64,000 nucleotides of DNA from Nodosilinea sp. FACHB-141 (GCF_014696135.1 NZ_JACJPP010000011.1:682001-746000); one strand, 5' to 3'. Positions 35,901 to 44,473 are shown, counted from the first letter of the stretch. A program made the numbers and translations. Notes: generated by a model not told the origin, from the sequence alone.

Positions 35901-36568
35901 AGGTCTACGCCCACAACATCGACGGGCTGATTGCGGGTACGATTCACTGGTCGCGCTACCAGGGCGATCGCCAGCGGGGCTGGCTAGGCACCCGCCCCAC
36001 CTGCGACATCTTGGTCAAGCTCGATGCCTTTAGCCGCCAGTACTACTTTGATAACGAGCGCCGCTCTCCCCTCACCCGCATGGAGGCCCACCTGCAAGCG
36101 ATGACCGCCCGCTATCGCATTGGCGACGGCACCGGCGGCACCTTTGTCGGCCCGTCGAACAACTGTTCTCAAGACTCGAATCAGGCGCTATTTGCCAGCT
36201 TGCAGGGTACTGGCCTCAGCCTCTACCGCCACGCCGACGCTCTGATCGATCAGCATCCCGACCAGGCCGAGCCCCTGTACCAGCTTGCCCTCTTTGGCAA
36301 AGACCTTAAAGACACCCTACAACCTTTAGGTGGTCTGCGCCCCACCTGGGAAAAGAACGAATTTAACCTGGGCAGCTCGATCGAAGACGAACCCGTGCGC
36401 AACCTGCTGATGGGGTTGGGCAGCTGGCGCACGGTGTTTCCCCGCAAGGCTAGTGATGTGGTGGTGCACAAGTTTCTCAAATACGGCGCGTCGGCTTGGG
36501 TACTGCGGACCAGTCAGGTGGGTGGTCACGATCCCGATATTGAACCGATCGCGCCGATGACGTTTTAG
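32924..36568 (+). CDS. Large membrane protein with Yip1-like and alpha/beta-hydrolase-like regions
   Basis: 1214 residues. Residues 1-190 hold about five membrane segments with a Yip1-like look (QSIILFVNQ, ALPYLGMPILNLLSVWHLL). Two more segments lie at about 265-340. Residues about 365-620 look like an alpha/beta hydrolase: YLDGIGISSFEYL, then LMGYSGGGQMCCASAPYL with a candidate nucleophile Ser491, then VISLGGVISANINL. The final ~500 residues are soluble and I do not recognise them. An esterase or lipase-like activity at the membrane is an inference from the GxSxGG elbow only. The start has no strong Shine-Dalgarno. It is monocistronic and convergent with the next gene; the two stops are 34 bp apart. 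Confidence 0.65.
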   Translation: MLDRFWEVLGYVFALNDEAFRIATTVPAGRSLALLVVLLAGLSQGIGQSIILFVNQVRPARFVLSLGINAVLFVLGFLALVLSTWLVTLMPWAQNMSFGQLVTVLGLAYAPLLFSFLGALPYLGMPILNLLSVWHLLAMVVGFGAIANLGISHAFGYVALGWILLQVLQNTVGQPIANLGKRIANGAAGVDLVTNRRDLTESFQSGLAETSTRWHEEFTQRFSAFNQGDASAAVTSEPSALALAGAGGSTVSVDAGPNGDRLDSFKTLLGLAAMAVLTVVVLALLRPIRVWWFGWLSDLPSLVLLVLNFVWIGIVALVVAGLLAPLETLGWWAGWYDDEVNTTVNAGELAEPVGDRGKISRYMVYLDGIGISSFEYLPDIKEFLDTLAPTLPQDVALIRGIMPYSVMNAPLDEDRPLSFLWRYADKLRFANPMSVLGLLVNIRNVLIVGVSADKRYGPLYNQGIAQVVFNGLVKNGYRVGSGTPITLMGYSGGGQMCCASAPYLKRALGAPIDVISLGGVISANINLLQLEHLYHLSGEKDVVEKLGPKIFPGRWRLYPLSFWNRAKRRGKISFISLGPVGHQVPGGILDPKLVLPDGRSSLEQTIDTINAILRGEMLEVGLERGGKANNYDIFRANPLVQYQSYPLNQCPNPTLYVPIADWIGRLILPVKAERFGGVFYEIHHAPDDHRKLLGQVVKLRWSDNPLTQQMVQAVTHDVHFSADAEYASRFGGVINPVRLNHWLRVDPLESLAGSLPEDDLVVVVENPQVVLDKDGVTLLIATQPMEVTGRYYGLVQFVGPTAGDYWRVRHFNKVSRAFDGPEEVVSLPAVAPMAVYGSSPSTTKDLERSPYNETGWYIYGSSNASGTFVVQSLGPRALFRLQPDRVLFGGAKSAYRYIRNESWADVVAQRGKVSSVLCTVQDNGRPEAIAAAIDEWQVGNRALILHTYGGIGGNHKEPAAATPIFFGHFAYGRAEVVHDPLADERRFEIRYYQVYAHNIDGLIAGTIHWSRYQGDRQRGWLGTRPTCDILVKLDAFSRQYYFDNERRSPLTRMEAHLQAMTARYRIGDGTGGTFVGPSNNCSQDSNQALFASLQGTGLSLYRHADALIDQHPDQAEPLYQLALFGKDLKDTLQPLGGLRPTWEKNEFNLGSSIEDEPVRNLLMGLGSWRTVFPRKASDVVVHKFLKYGASAWVLRTSQVGGHDPDIEPIAPMTF

Positions 36569-36608
36569 GGCTCCTGCTGACGACAGTAAGAATATTGTTG
36601 CCCTAAAA
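36563..36608. terminator. Possible bidirectional terminator
   Basis: TTTTAGGGC and GCCCTAAAA form a 9-bp stem whose arms overlap the ends of both convergent genes, with a 28-base loop. The loop is long, so this is tentative. Confidence 0.35.
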
Positions 36609-38111
36609 ACCCAAGGGTGGAATGTGCATTCCCGTCGCTAGGGCACCAGCGATCGCCGCTGAGCCTGCTGTGGTGAATGCTGTAATTGCTAGCCACCAGG
36701 CTGCGGCGGCAGCAGTTTTGCGGGTCTTGTTTAAGCGTTCTTGGGCTTGGGCTTTAAGGCTATCAACTCTGGCCTGTAGCCCTTGCTCAAATTGCTCTAC
36801 TTGCTGCAACACCAAATGCTTCAAACCTTGGGCCTGCGGCAGCAAATAATCCTCGGTCCACTGCTGCGGTTGACCCATTAGATCCTGGGCATTTGATCGC
36901 ACACTACTCACAACTTGCTCAACGGGGTTAGCCATCACGCTATCCAACGGCAGGCGATCGAGCAATGCATCCCAATCGATTCGGTTGAGCTGATGCAAAA
37001 CGACTAGCGAAGCCGCTGTAGAAAACGTTAGTCCTTCAGACAAATGCTTCTGTAGCTTGGTTTTTAACTCAAGATCTGGGTCTGACTGATTATCTAGCTT
37101 ACCTACAGTCTCTGTAAGGTACGTCGCAATCGGCTGAACAGTATCTAGGAGGGAATGTTGAGAATCTCGCTGTCTGTCTTCTGAAAATGCCAGATTCGCT
37201 TGAACTATCAATTGCTGCCAGGCTGCCTCAACTGCTTGCAGAACGTACTGACGCTGCTGCTTATCTAAATCCTGGCGTTCTCTCAATAGCGCCTTCAACT
37301 GAGTTCGATCTAGGGTCAGATGATGAGCTTCGTAGCTAGCATTTTCCAGAGCCTCTTCCAGCAGCTCATGAAGTTTTTTGTGGATGCGCTTCGGCGTCAG
37401 CCGCTTTAAGCGGGTGTGGCGCAAATACAGCGCCAACTCTTGCCCTAAGTGTAGATTTGCATCCTCCAAACTTAAGGGCAATTCCTCCAGGAGGTCGTCA
37501 ATTTCAGATTGATTGGGGCGATCGCCAATGGGACGCTCAGGTAAAGGATCGAGGGCAGCAAAGTCCAGTGCCTGCCGAATTTCCTGTTGAACTATGGCAG
37601 CTATCTCCTCTTGGGATATTGAGTTAGATATTGAGGTATTGTCTTGGTTGCCAAAGGCGGCCGTCAAGGTAGCTATTAATTGGCGCAACCCACCCGTAGC
37701 TACCCCAAAAACTGCTCCCACCGCCGTACTAACCGCTGTTGAACTGACCCAGGTCAGACCTAACCAGTAGGCTGACCAAATCACCACCCCGGCGATCGCC
37801 CCCAGTGCAGAGTCATTCAGCTGACTAAATTTTGCTGCCAAAAAACAAGCGCTAAAAAGCACTGCATTGGTGCTCAGCAACAGCCCTAAGCCACCCCAGA
37901 AAACTACGTTGGTCATTGAGCTGGCTAAGCTGCTTTCGGCACTGTTGCTTTGCTGATCACCACTGTTGGCAAGCTCTGCATCAGCCCGTGAGGGAAGCCG
38001 CGAGCCTAGGGCTGTCATACCAACAGCCAAACCAAAAAACGCAAGTAACAGATGGAATGCAAATGCTGTTAGCAAACCAATCAATAGGGCAGTTAGCAAT
38101 GCAGTTCCCAC
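36603..38111 (-). CDS. Uncharacterised membrane protein with helical cytoplasmic domain
   Basis: 502 residues. Four hydrophobic segments occupy the first 150 residues (LLTALLIGLLTAFAFHLLL; VVFWGGLGLLLS; GVVIWSAYWLGL; VGAVFGVATGG), and one closes the C-terminus (AAAAAWWLAITAFTTAGSAAIAGALATG). Between them (about 165-470) lies a long, charged, alpha-helical region with coiled-coil character (LLEELPLSLEDANLHLGQEL; VDSLKAQAQERLNKTRK). I do not recognise a family. It lies 15 bp downstream of the Lys-rich gene on the same strand, so the two are probably one operon. The arrangement suggests a membrane-anchored scaffold or tether; this is inference. Confidence 0.6.
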   Translation of the reverse strand: MGTALLTALLIGLLTAFAFHLLLAFFGLAVGMTALGSRLPSRADAELANSGDQQSNSAESSLASSMTNVVFWGGLGLLLSTNAVLFSACFLAAKFSQLNDSALGAIAGVVIWSAYWLGLTWVSSTAVSTAVGAVFGVATGGLRQLIATLTAAFGNQDNTSISNSISQEEIAAIVQQEIRQALDFAALDPLPERPIGDRPNQSEIDDLLEELPLSLEDANLHLGQELALYLRHTRLKRLTPKRIHKKLHELLEEALENASYEAHHLTLDRTQLKALLRERQDLDKQQRQYVLQAVEAAWQQLIVQANLAFSEDRQRDSQHSLLDTVQPIATYLTETVGKLDNQSDPDLELKTKLQKHLSEGLTFSTAASLVVLHQLNRIDWDALLDRLPLDSVMANPVEQVVSSVRSNAQDLMGQPQQWTEDYLLPQAQGLKHLVLQQVEQFEQGLQARVDSLKAQAQERLNKTRKTAAAAAWWLAITAFTTAGSAAIAGALATGMHIPPLGF

Positions 38112-38126
38112 AGTTCATCTATCCCA

Positions 38127-38873
38127 TTACTTACCTTTCTTCTTCTTAGCTTTTTTCCCCTTCTTCTCTTGCTTTCCACTCTTTTGAGCAGAGGGCGCGC
38201 TAGTGGCAAGAATTACCTTCACCCGATGGACGGCCTCGTCAATGACCTGAGCTACAGCTTTTTGAGTGGCACTAGCGGTATCCTGGGTGGCGTCAATGCG
38301 ATTGCCTAAGGCCCGTCGCGTTTTACCCGCTCTACCTTGGGCTCCGGCGATCGCATTTTCAATCTGAGCAACCACAAACTCTCGCGTCTGATCCGCTTTC
38401 TGTTTGGTGTCGTCGATCAGCTCGCTAGCCCGCTCTTGGGCAATACCTGCCGTCACGGCTGTTTTCTCTTTAACATTTTCCACACCCTGGTCAATTTCAT
38501 CGGCTGCGGCAGCTCGACCGTTAACTAGGGTGTTTTCTACCGTCTCTGACGCGTCTGAGGCCGGTGAAACGGCATCGACGATCGCGTCTTTCACTCCTCC
38601 CACAACAGTCTTCACCGAGTGATTGATAGGGTCGAGCTGATTTTGAAGTGTTTTTTTAGGGTTTGATTGAGCTACTGCCTCAGAGATTTTGTTGGCAGCA
38701 ACCTGGGAAACCTCAGCAAGCACAGCCGCTGCCACTACGGAGCCAAGCTCTCGCGGACTAATTCCCAAAATTGTCGTATCGATTAGGGGCTTCTTGTCCT
38801 CGGGCTGATTAACAGGTTGATCAACCTGAGTACTCTTTTTGATGTTTTTCTTCTTAGCAGACTTAGCAGGCAT
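38127..38873 (-). CDS. Lys/Ala-rich helical protein with basic ends
   Basis: 248 residues from ATG 38873, which has GGAGAG upstream at a good distance; the longer frame to 38894 is less likely. Both ends are strongly basic (MPAKSAKKKNIKKS; KQEKKGKKAKKKKGK). The middle carries repeated helical segments rich in Ala, Asp, Gln and Thr (KEKTAVTAGIAQERASELID, TKQKADQTREFVVAQIENA), with the 11-residue rhythm seen in LEA, YtxH and apolipoprotein-like proteins. Such proteins bind membranes, nucleic acid or storage granules. I cannot say which applies here. It is upstream of, and probably co-transcribed with, the coiled-coil membrane protein. Confidence 0.6.
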   Translation of the reverse strand: MPAKSAKKKNIKKSTQVDQPVNQPEDKKPLIDTTILGISPRELGSVVAAAVLAEVSQVAANKISEAVAQSNPKKTLQNQLDPINHSVKTVVGGVKDAIVDAVSPASDASETVENTLVNGRAAAADEIDQGVENVKEKTAVTAGIAQERASELIDDTKQKADQTREFVVAQIENAIAGAQGRAGKTRRALGNRIDATQDTASATQKAVAQVIDEAVHRVKVILATSAPSAQKSGKQEKKGKKAKKKKGK

Positions 38874-39139
38874 GGTGTGACTCTCCGTTCCCAATTAATG
38901 AAATATGTCGCAAGCTAGCAATGGCTTAGGCAACTGCGTTTGCCCTAGTAAGTCGTTGCCCTATTGCCGCTGCTTTAGCGCATGCACTAGAGCCTTTCAC
39001 CTTAACGATGGGTTAATCTCAATGCGTCTGCTCTGCGATGGATATGCGGTGCTGATGACAATCTTGATGAGGTCCACAAACTCTCCTAGGACCGAGATGC
39101 TCTACGCTTAGAACATTATTTTTCTCTAGAGCCGATCTA

Positions 39140-39955
39140 ATGCGCGTAGAAGCTTGCTGCCAGGCCCTGCTTGAGCACCTCTTGCCTGACATCGATCCAC
39201 AGCGTCAGGGGCTCTGTGTCGATGTCGGGGTGGGCACCTTTGCCTTTTATTGCGAGCTGTTTGCCCGCTTGGGGTTTACCACCGTCGCTGTGGAACCTTC
39301 CCCCACTGACAAATTGCGGACGGTCTGCCAGCAGTACCCCATTCGACTGGTCGAGCAGTGTCTGTCAGACCGAGTCGGCACCCAAACGCTACATATGGGC
39401 CAGTTTGCCAACCTGGCCAACAGCAACTTTAGCTCTCTGGCGGCCGATTGGTTTGGGGCTTCTAGCATCACTCGCCAGGTGCTCACCCTCGATTTGGCGA
39501 CCCTGCTAAAACAGGTGGCTGCCACCCAAATTACCGCCTTTAAGCTAGACATCGAAGGGTGGGAGTCGGTAGTGATTCAGCAGTTTGCCGAGCTGCCTGC
39601 TGAACGACTGCCCCAAATGGTGATGTTTGAGTATGGCGGTGGCAGCAGCCGTAACCAGGGTGAAAAGGGTTGGTCACCTAAATTTTTGACGGGCACCATG
39701 GATTGCTTGCAGACTCTGCAACAGCGGGGCTACGGCTTTAGCATCATGGTCGACTATGCTGCCGGCACCCAGCCTAAGGTGTTTGACCTCCAGGCCCTAG
39801 ATCTGGCCCGAGAGGCACCCTTTTACCCCAATGGGGTCTACGGCAACATGCTGTGTTTTTATCAGCATCAGTTCTCTGCCGAGCGCATTCAATCGATCTG
39901 CGCACCCTATGGTGGGGGCTTGGCCAACTGGCTGGTCAGTAAGCTGGTGTCTTAG
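39140..39955 (+). CDS. FkbM-family methyltransferase
   Basis: 271 residues. The SAM-binding motif VDVGVGTFAFYCELFARLG and VAVEPSPTDKL, then TLDLATLL and AFKLDIEGWESVVIQQF, are the signature of the FkbM family, which methylates sugars or natural-product hydroxyls. MVMFEYGGG marks the later conserved strand. No polysaccharide or natural-product cluster adjoins it; the GT61 gene is 3 kb away. Convergent with the coiled-coil gene downstream. The substrate is unknown. Confidence 0.8.
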   Translation: MRVEACCQALLEHLLPDIDPQRQGLCVDVGVGTFAFYCELFARLGFTTVAVEPSPTDKLRTVCQQYPIRLVEQCLSDRVGTQTLHMGQFANLANSNFSSLAADWFGASSITRQVLTLDLATLLKQVAATQITAFKLDIEGWESVVIQQFAELPAERLPQMVMFEYGGGSSRNQGEKGWSPKFLTGTMDCLQTLQQRGYGFSIMVDYAAGTQPKVFDLQALDLAREAPFYPNGVYGNMLCFYQHQFSAERIQSICAPYGGGLANWLVSKLVS

Positions 39956-39988
39956 GAGATCTGGGGCCAGACGTCTCAACCAGCCAAC

Positions 39989-40642
39989 CTATGCCCTAAA
40001 CCCCTTAGGCACCTGCTCGTCGGAGTAGTAGTGCCACAGAGAAGCCACGGGTTCCTCTGCCTCGATCGCACTACCGACAGGGGCATCAGCGGCAGCTACC
40101 AGAAAGGCATCAGGATCAGATCGGTAGGCAGCCAGCAGAGCCTTTTCTTCGGCGGAGAGATCGGGGGAGCTATCTTGCTCAATCTCTTCGAAGGTAGTTT
40201 CGATCAGTTCCATCTGCGCTTCGGCGGCGCTGAGCTCGTGATGGGTCTCGGCGTTGAGCAGTTGCTCGAGGGGTTGCAGTTCGGCTACGTGGCTAGCAAG
40301 GGCTTGTAGCCTCTCTTCGTAAGCGGTAGTCAACTGCTGAAGTTCTTGCCGGTGCTGGGCCTCTTGCTGATCGAGGGCAGCTTGCAGCCGCGCTTCCTGT
40401 TCTTCTAAAGCGGTTTGCATTGCTGCTTTCTCGGATTCAGCGGTGTGTAGTTTGGCCTGGTGAGCCTTCAGCGACTTCAGCAGCGGCACCATTTGCCCTT
40501 TCAGGGTCATGTGCTCTACATCGAGCTGGTTAAACCGTTCAGACAGCGTGATATAAGCGCGACAGAGCCGGGTGTAGCGCTCTACCATCTGATTGACGTG
40601 CTGAAAGTTTCTCACTGCCGTCTCCAGGCGATCGGTAACCAT
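39989..40642 (-). CDS. Coiled-coil protein of unknown function
   Basis: 217 residues. Residues about 40-150 are a nearly unbroken coiled coil with many Gln, Glu and Leu (LKSLKAHQAKLHTAESEKAA; ALDQQEAQHRQELQQL). The C-terminal part is acidic (FEEIEQDSSPDLSAEEKALL) and ends with a short hydrophobic-charged stretch. No signal peptide or membrane segment. Only the structural class can be stated. Confidence 0.6.
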   Translation of the reverse strand: MVTDRLETAVRNFQHVNQMVERYTRLCRAYITLSERFNQLDVEHMTLKGQMVPLLKSLKAHQAKLHTAESEKAAMQTALEEQEARLQAALDQQEAQHRQELQQLTTAYEERLQALASHVAELQPLEQLLNAETHHELSAAEAQMELIETTFEEIEQDSSPDLSAEEKALLAAYRSDPDAFLVAAADAPVGSAIEAEEPVASLWHYYSDEQVPKGFRA

Positions 40643-40886
40643 AGCAACATCCTGCCCATAGGGGCGAGTGGAAACAGGGTTTATCAGCCCTACATATCAC
40701 GTTTGTCCTCAAGAATTCAAGCCACGGGGGATACAGCTTAAGGACAAAGTTAGGCTCTGCCAACTAGCCTCGTCGCTGTCGGTCGGTTCTTGGCCGGCCG
40801 CAGGTTGTATTTCAGGAGAGGTTTTGGTTAATGTGTCAGAATGATGAGTAATTTCAGCCCGTCTTCGCCCCCACCCCGGCAGTGCT

Positions 40887-41297
40887 GTGCGTACTTATAA
40901 AAGCCAAAAGATCGATCAGAACGCCGACTACCCCTGCCCTTGTCGTCGCAATGGGTGCATTAAGCCCATTACCCTGACTGAGGCCTTTGGCTGCGATCGC
41001 TGTCAGCAAATTTTTGTTGTGCAAGACGATGGCTACGTGATTGAGCAGCTGTCTACCCATTATCCCTACAAGCGTCTCTGGCGCTGGACTGGGCAGCAAT
41101 GGCGCCTTGACCGCTCCTCCCTAAACGTGAGCTACCTACCCCTGGTAGTGCTGGCCGCCTTTGGCATGATGGTGTTCTTCTTGCTGCTGGCCACCCTGCA
41201 AACCCCCGACGGTGCCCAATCGGTGGCGCGATTGCTGACTACCCTAGCGGTGGCGCTGGCGGTGGTAGGCATGTTTTGGCTGGCCTCTCGGCGTTAG
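40887..41297 (+). CDS. Cys-rich zinc-ribbon-like membrane protein
   Basis: 136 residues from GTG 40887. The N-terminal domain has Cys17, Cys19, Cys24, Cys36 and Cys39 (CPCRRNGC... CDRC), which looks like a metal-binding ribbon. Then VVQDDGYVIEQLS and RLWRWTGQQWRLD form a compact domain. Two membrane segments close the protein (LPLVVLAAFGMMVFFLLLA; LLTTLAVALAVVGMFWLA). It fits a small conserved cyanobacterial family of unknown function. The ProA-family gene starts 4 bp downstream, so they are probably co-transcribed. Confidence 0.65.
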   Translation: MRTYKSQKIDQNADYPCPCRRNGCIKPITLTEAFGCDRCQQIFVVQDDGYVIEQLSTHYPYKRLWRWTGQQWRLDRSSLNVSYLPLVVLAAFGMMVFFLLLATLQTPDGAQSVARLLTTLAVALAVVGMFWLASRR

Positions 41298-41301
41298 GTC
41301 C

Positions 41302-42558
41302 ATGGTAAACCTGACTACTCAAGCAGACTTCAGCGCGGCAGTCGAGCAGGTGCGCCAGGCCGGTCGCGACCTAGTCACCGCCGGGTTCGACACCCAAACA
41401 CGCCTGCTAGAGGGTGTTGCCACCGCCATTGAAGCCAGCTTTGACGACATTCTCGAAGCCAATACCCTCGATCTCGAGGCCAGTTTAGAAATGGCTGTGC
41501 CCGAACGGGTGCTCGATTGGCTAAAGCTCACCCCCGAACGACTGCAAACCACCGCTAAAATTCTGCGGCGGCTGGCTTATCTAGGTGACCCTCGAGGGCT
41601 GCTGCACCCCGCTCCCAGTCGCCTGAGCAAGGCTGTGGCGGGCTATGGACAGGTGGTGCCCTTGGGGGTCATTGCCATGATTTATGAAGCATTTCCGGAA
41701 CTGGCGGCGATCGCTGCGGGGTTGAGCCTGCGCACGGGTAACGGCCTCATTCTCAAAGGCAGCAACGAAGCTAGTCAAACCAACCAGGCAATTTTGCAGG
41801 CTCTCCACCAAGCCCTAGACTCCGTTGGGCTATCGCCTTACTGCATTCTGTCGCTGACCGAGGAGCAGGGCGACGTCGCCCGAAGCTGGCTCCTGCAGGA
41901 TCCCGGCATCGACTTGATTATTCCCTACGGTCGGCCAAGCCTGGTGCAGCAGGTGGTGCGTCAGGCCGGTGTGCCGGTGCTGCCCACGGCGATGGGTAAC
42001 TGCTATCTCTACTGGTCGCCCACGGGACAGCTCGACACCGTCACCCACATGGTGCTCGACAGCCACCGGGGGGAGCCTGACGCGGTCAATGCGGTAGAAA
42101 AGGTGCTGGTTCACCGAGGCGGCAATCCCTCTGCCCTGGTGCAGCTATGCCATACCTTGTGGGACCAAGACTTTGAGGTATTGGCCGACGAGGACCTACT
42201 GCCCGACCTGCCCAATGTGAAACTGGCAGCAGAGACCGACTGGAAGCGTCCGTTTTTGGGCAAGACGGTGGCTCTACGATTGGTAGACAGCGTGCAAACA
42301 GCGGCAACACTGATCAATCGCTACAGCAACGGCCACGCCAATGCGATCGCCACTGAAACCTATGCCGAAAGCAGCCGCTTTACTCAGCTCGCCACCAGTT
42401 CCGTAATCTATATCAATACCTCACCCCGATTTGTGCGAAACCCAGCCCAAGCGTCCTCTATTGCCCTAGGGATGACGGCCCAGCGCGGCCGTTGCAATGG
42501 CTTTGTGGGCCTCGGGGCATTCGTCACCACTCAGCACATTTTGCAGGGCCTTGAGTAG
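41302..42558 (+). CDS. proA: Glutamate-5-semialdehyde dehydrogenase family (ProA-like)
   Basis: 418 residues, an aldehyde dehydrogenase-fold protein of the gamma-glutamyl phosphate reductase family, the second step of proline synthesis (NADPH-dependent). Conserved parts: VVPLGVIAMIYEAFPE, LILKGSNEASQTN, LIIPYGRPSLVQQV, and AMGNCYLYW with the candidate catalytic Cys234. Length is normal. The region YSNGHANAIATE differs from the common YGSHHTDAIVTE, and the C-terminus lacks the usual GLEGLTS.KY segment. It may be the divergent second ProA of cyanobacteria (Synechocystis has two copies) rather than the main enzyme. Family is firm, precise role moderately so. Confidence 0.82.
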   Translation: MVNLTTQADFSAAVEQVRQAGRDLVTAGFDTQTRLLEGVATAIEASFDDILEANTLDLEASLEMAVPERVLDWLKLTPERLQTTAKILRRLAYLGDPRGLLHPAPSRLSKAVAGYGQVVPLGVIAMIYEAFPELAAIAAGLSLRTGNGLILKGSNEASQTNQAILQALHQALDSVGLSPYCILSLTEEQGDVARSWLLQDPGIDLIIPYGRPSLVQQVVRQAGVPVLPTAMGNCYLYWSPTGQLDTVTHMVLDSHRGEPDAVNAVEKVLVHRGGNPSALVQLCHTLWDQDFEVLADEDLLPDLPNVKLAAETDWKRPFLGKTVALRLVDSVQTAATLINRYSNGHANAIATETYAESSRFTQLATSSVIYINTSPRFVRNPAQASSIALGMTAQRGRCNGFVGLGAFVTTQHILQGLE

Positions 42559-42630
42559 TTTCTGTCTGTTGTGGGGGTTGGTAGTTTTTTTAGAGCTGTC
42601 GCGATCGCACGCACCAACACTACTGCATAG

Positions 42631-42677
42631 CTATAGCCCCTCCTGATTTGGTTACATCAAATCAGGAGGGGCTATAG
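42631..42677. terminator. Long stem-loop after the ProA-family gene
   Basis: A perfect 20-bp stem (CTATAGCCCCTCCTGATTTG and its complement) with a 7-base loop, about 70 bp after the stop. There is no T-run after it, but as RNA it would be very stable. It could also be a dispersed palindromic repeat. Confidence 0.6.
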
Positions 42678-42805
42678 AATGTGGACTCTCCAATGCCACC
42701 CTCTGTTCAGCGAGAAGCCGCAGGCGTTAAGTCATCGCGGCCTAAGGTGATGCAGAAGATCTGAACCAATCTGGCAAGGATACATCTTTAGCACAGTACT
42801 TTTTA

Positions 42806-43858
42806 TCAGCCCATACCGAGATAATCAAGTGCCATTTGAATAGTTCCGCAATCTACTTTAAAGGGATCTTTAAAGGGAGATTTTCGGGCATCAGGGGTTA
42901 TTTTGGCAAAATCTAGTGCCTCAAGCATCTGAGGGGTAATCTGACCTCGTACACAACACCACTTGCCATTTAGGGCATTCGTCATGTATCGATTCTCGTA
43001 GAAGTTCCATGAAGGAGACATCAACTCAATTAATTTGAGCCCACTGCCTGGCTCAGCGTTGTCCCGCAGGCCGACACGGTTTAAAATGAAATTACTGCTG
43101 GCAGCACCATGAACTACTACTACCTCCTTGGCATTGCGAGCAATTGACCATTCGTCATCAAGTGCTAGGTCCTCAAAGTAAAGCGTTTTAAACCCTCGCT
43201 CCTCCATAAATTTAGTAACTTCATCATTATTGATTAAGCTACGGCTTCCCCTACGAGGAATAAAGATTCTTTCAGGAGTTTCTTCTTTATATCCTGGAAA
43301 ATCGAACCCAAAAAATTGAGGTCTAATGCTAAAAACCCTGTGCTCTGGACAGGTAACAATCTCACCACGGACATTGTCATCTGTAAAAATAAGGGGGAAG
43401 CCGAGTAATCGATATACCTCCATAGTCATGCTGTATTTAGGCACCCTAGAACCTAGAACAACATGAATTTCAATGTCTTTTTGAAAATGTTCACTCAAGA
43501 ATTTTTTTGCCAGAAGAACTCGAGTTGCAACATTCTCAAGAATGTGACCAATGTTTGTAAATACATCGAAGCGAGCGTCAAAGATGAATTTTCCTGAGTA
43601 ATCGAGAGTTTTCTCCCCCTTGATCGCTCTGGAAACAAATAATTGAGCTCTCCGCTTCCGGCTAAGGGCGGCCGATTTCGTTGTGGCTATACCAGAATTT
43701 ACTCTAACTTCTCCTTCAAAAGGTTCAAGATATTGCGCTGGCATTATCACTGGCTCAGCAGCTGGGCGCCATACGTCCATTGCACCGGTAGGAAAGCAGT
43801 ACATCATTGAAGATGCAACTTCAAGACCTGGGACTTTATGCTTTAGAGTTATATCCAT
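42806..43858 (-). CDS. Glycosyltransferase family 61 (DUF563) protein
   Basis: 350 residues from ATG 43858, preceded by GAAAGG; an upstream ATG at 43915 has no support. The N-terminal part is typical of DUF563, and the C-terminal part holds RIFIPRRGSRSLINNDEV, GFKTLYFEDLALDDEWSIARNAKEV, and VVVHGAASSNFILNR, the His-Gly-Ala motif of GT61 enzymes. Family members add xylose or other sugars to glycans. Base composition is visibly AT-richer than the surrounding genes, and no HIP1 octamers are seen inside, so recent acquisition is likely. It stands alone, in its own AT-rich stretch. Confidence 0.82.
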   Translation of the reverse strand: MDITLKHKVPGLEVASSMMYCFPTGAMDVWRPAAEPVIMPAQYLEPFEGEVRVNSGIATTKSAALSRKRRAQLFVSRAIKGEKTLDYSGKFIFDARFDVFTNIGHILENVATRVLLAKKFLSEHFQKDIEIHVVLGSRVPKYSMTMEVYRLLGFPLIFTDDNVRGEIVTCPEHRVFSIRPQFFGFDFPGYKEETPERIFIPRRGSRSLINNDEVTKFMEERGFKTLYFEDLALDDEWSIARNAKEVVVVHGAASSNFILNRVGLRDNAEPGSGLKLIELMSPSWNFYENRYMTNALNGKWCCVRGQITPQMLEALDFAKITPDARKSPFKDPFKVDCGTIQMALDYLGMG

Positions 43859-44473
43859 TTCAAACCTTTCGAAAAGTTTTAAGCTAATTAATGAATTTAG
43901 AAAAAATACTAGCAACTACAAAATGAGCAGAGTTGTAAGATTAAAAATGAGTACTTATGCTTACGAGTGATGCGCAGTTAAGAATGACAGCCTTAATATA
44001 AGAGCAGAAGCCCAGAATTGTATCCTGCCAACTTCGACCCTCTACTTAACTTCACCGACCTTGGGCTTGAAACGCTTCAAGTGTTAAGGAAGAGTGAAGA
44101 CCACGCGAGGAAGCGTCTATGCTCGTTCAACTACACCAGCTTAGACAGGCATAGGCACTTGTCCTTGTGTGCTTCTTTGAGTCTGCATGTTGCGCCTAGT
44201 AGGCATAGCTATAATCGGCTGGAAAGGAAAAAATCTAAGCTATCTAGTCACGCCCACCGTTCACAGCTAAGACTTGCGGCAAAAACACCCTCTCCGCGGA
44301 GTCCTTGATGCTTCGGATACCCGCTGGAATGCTGTGGATGATGCTGTTCGAAAAACCGTCTTACTCAGCTTGTCACGGGCAATAGGTTGAGGTTTTTGCT
44401 GCTGTCGAGTTTGAAGCACTTTAGGCGATCGCCCCCCATAGAACGATGAGAGTTCAGCTGAATAAGCCATGGC
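43859..44473. other. Intergenic, AT-rich then mixed, no gene seen
   Basis: About 615 bp. The first part shares the low G+C of the GT61 gene. The rest has no convincing reading frame or known RNA. Confidence 0.45.

Noticed and set aside
42631-42677. Possible insertion-sequence end
   Set aside because: It is a symmetric hairpin with no transposase or target duplication nearby, so a terminator or palindromic repeat is simpler.
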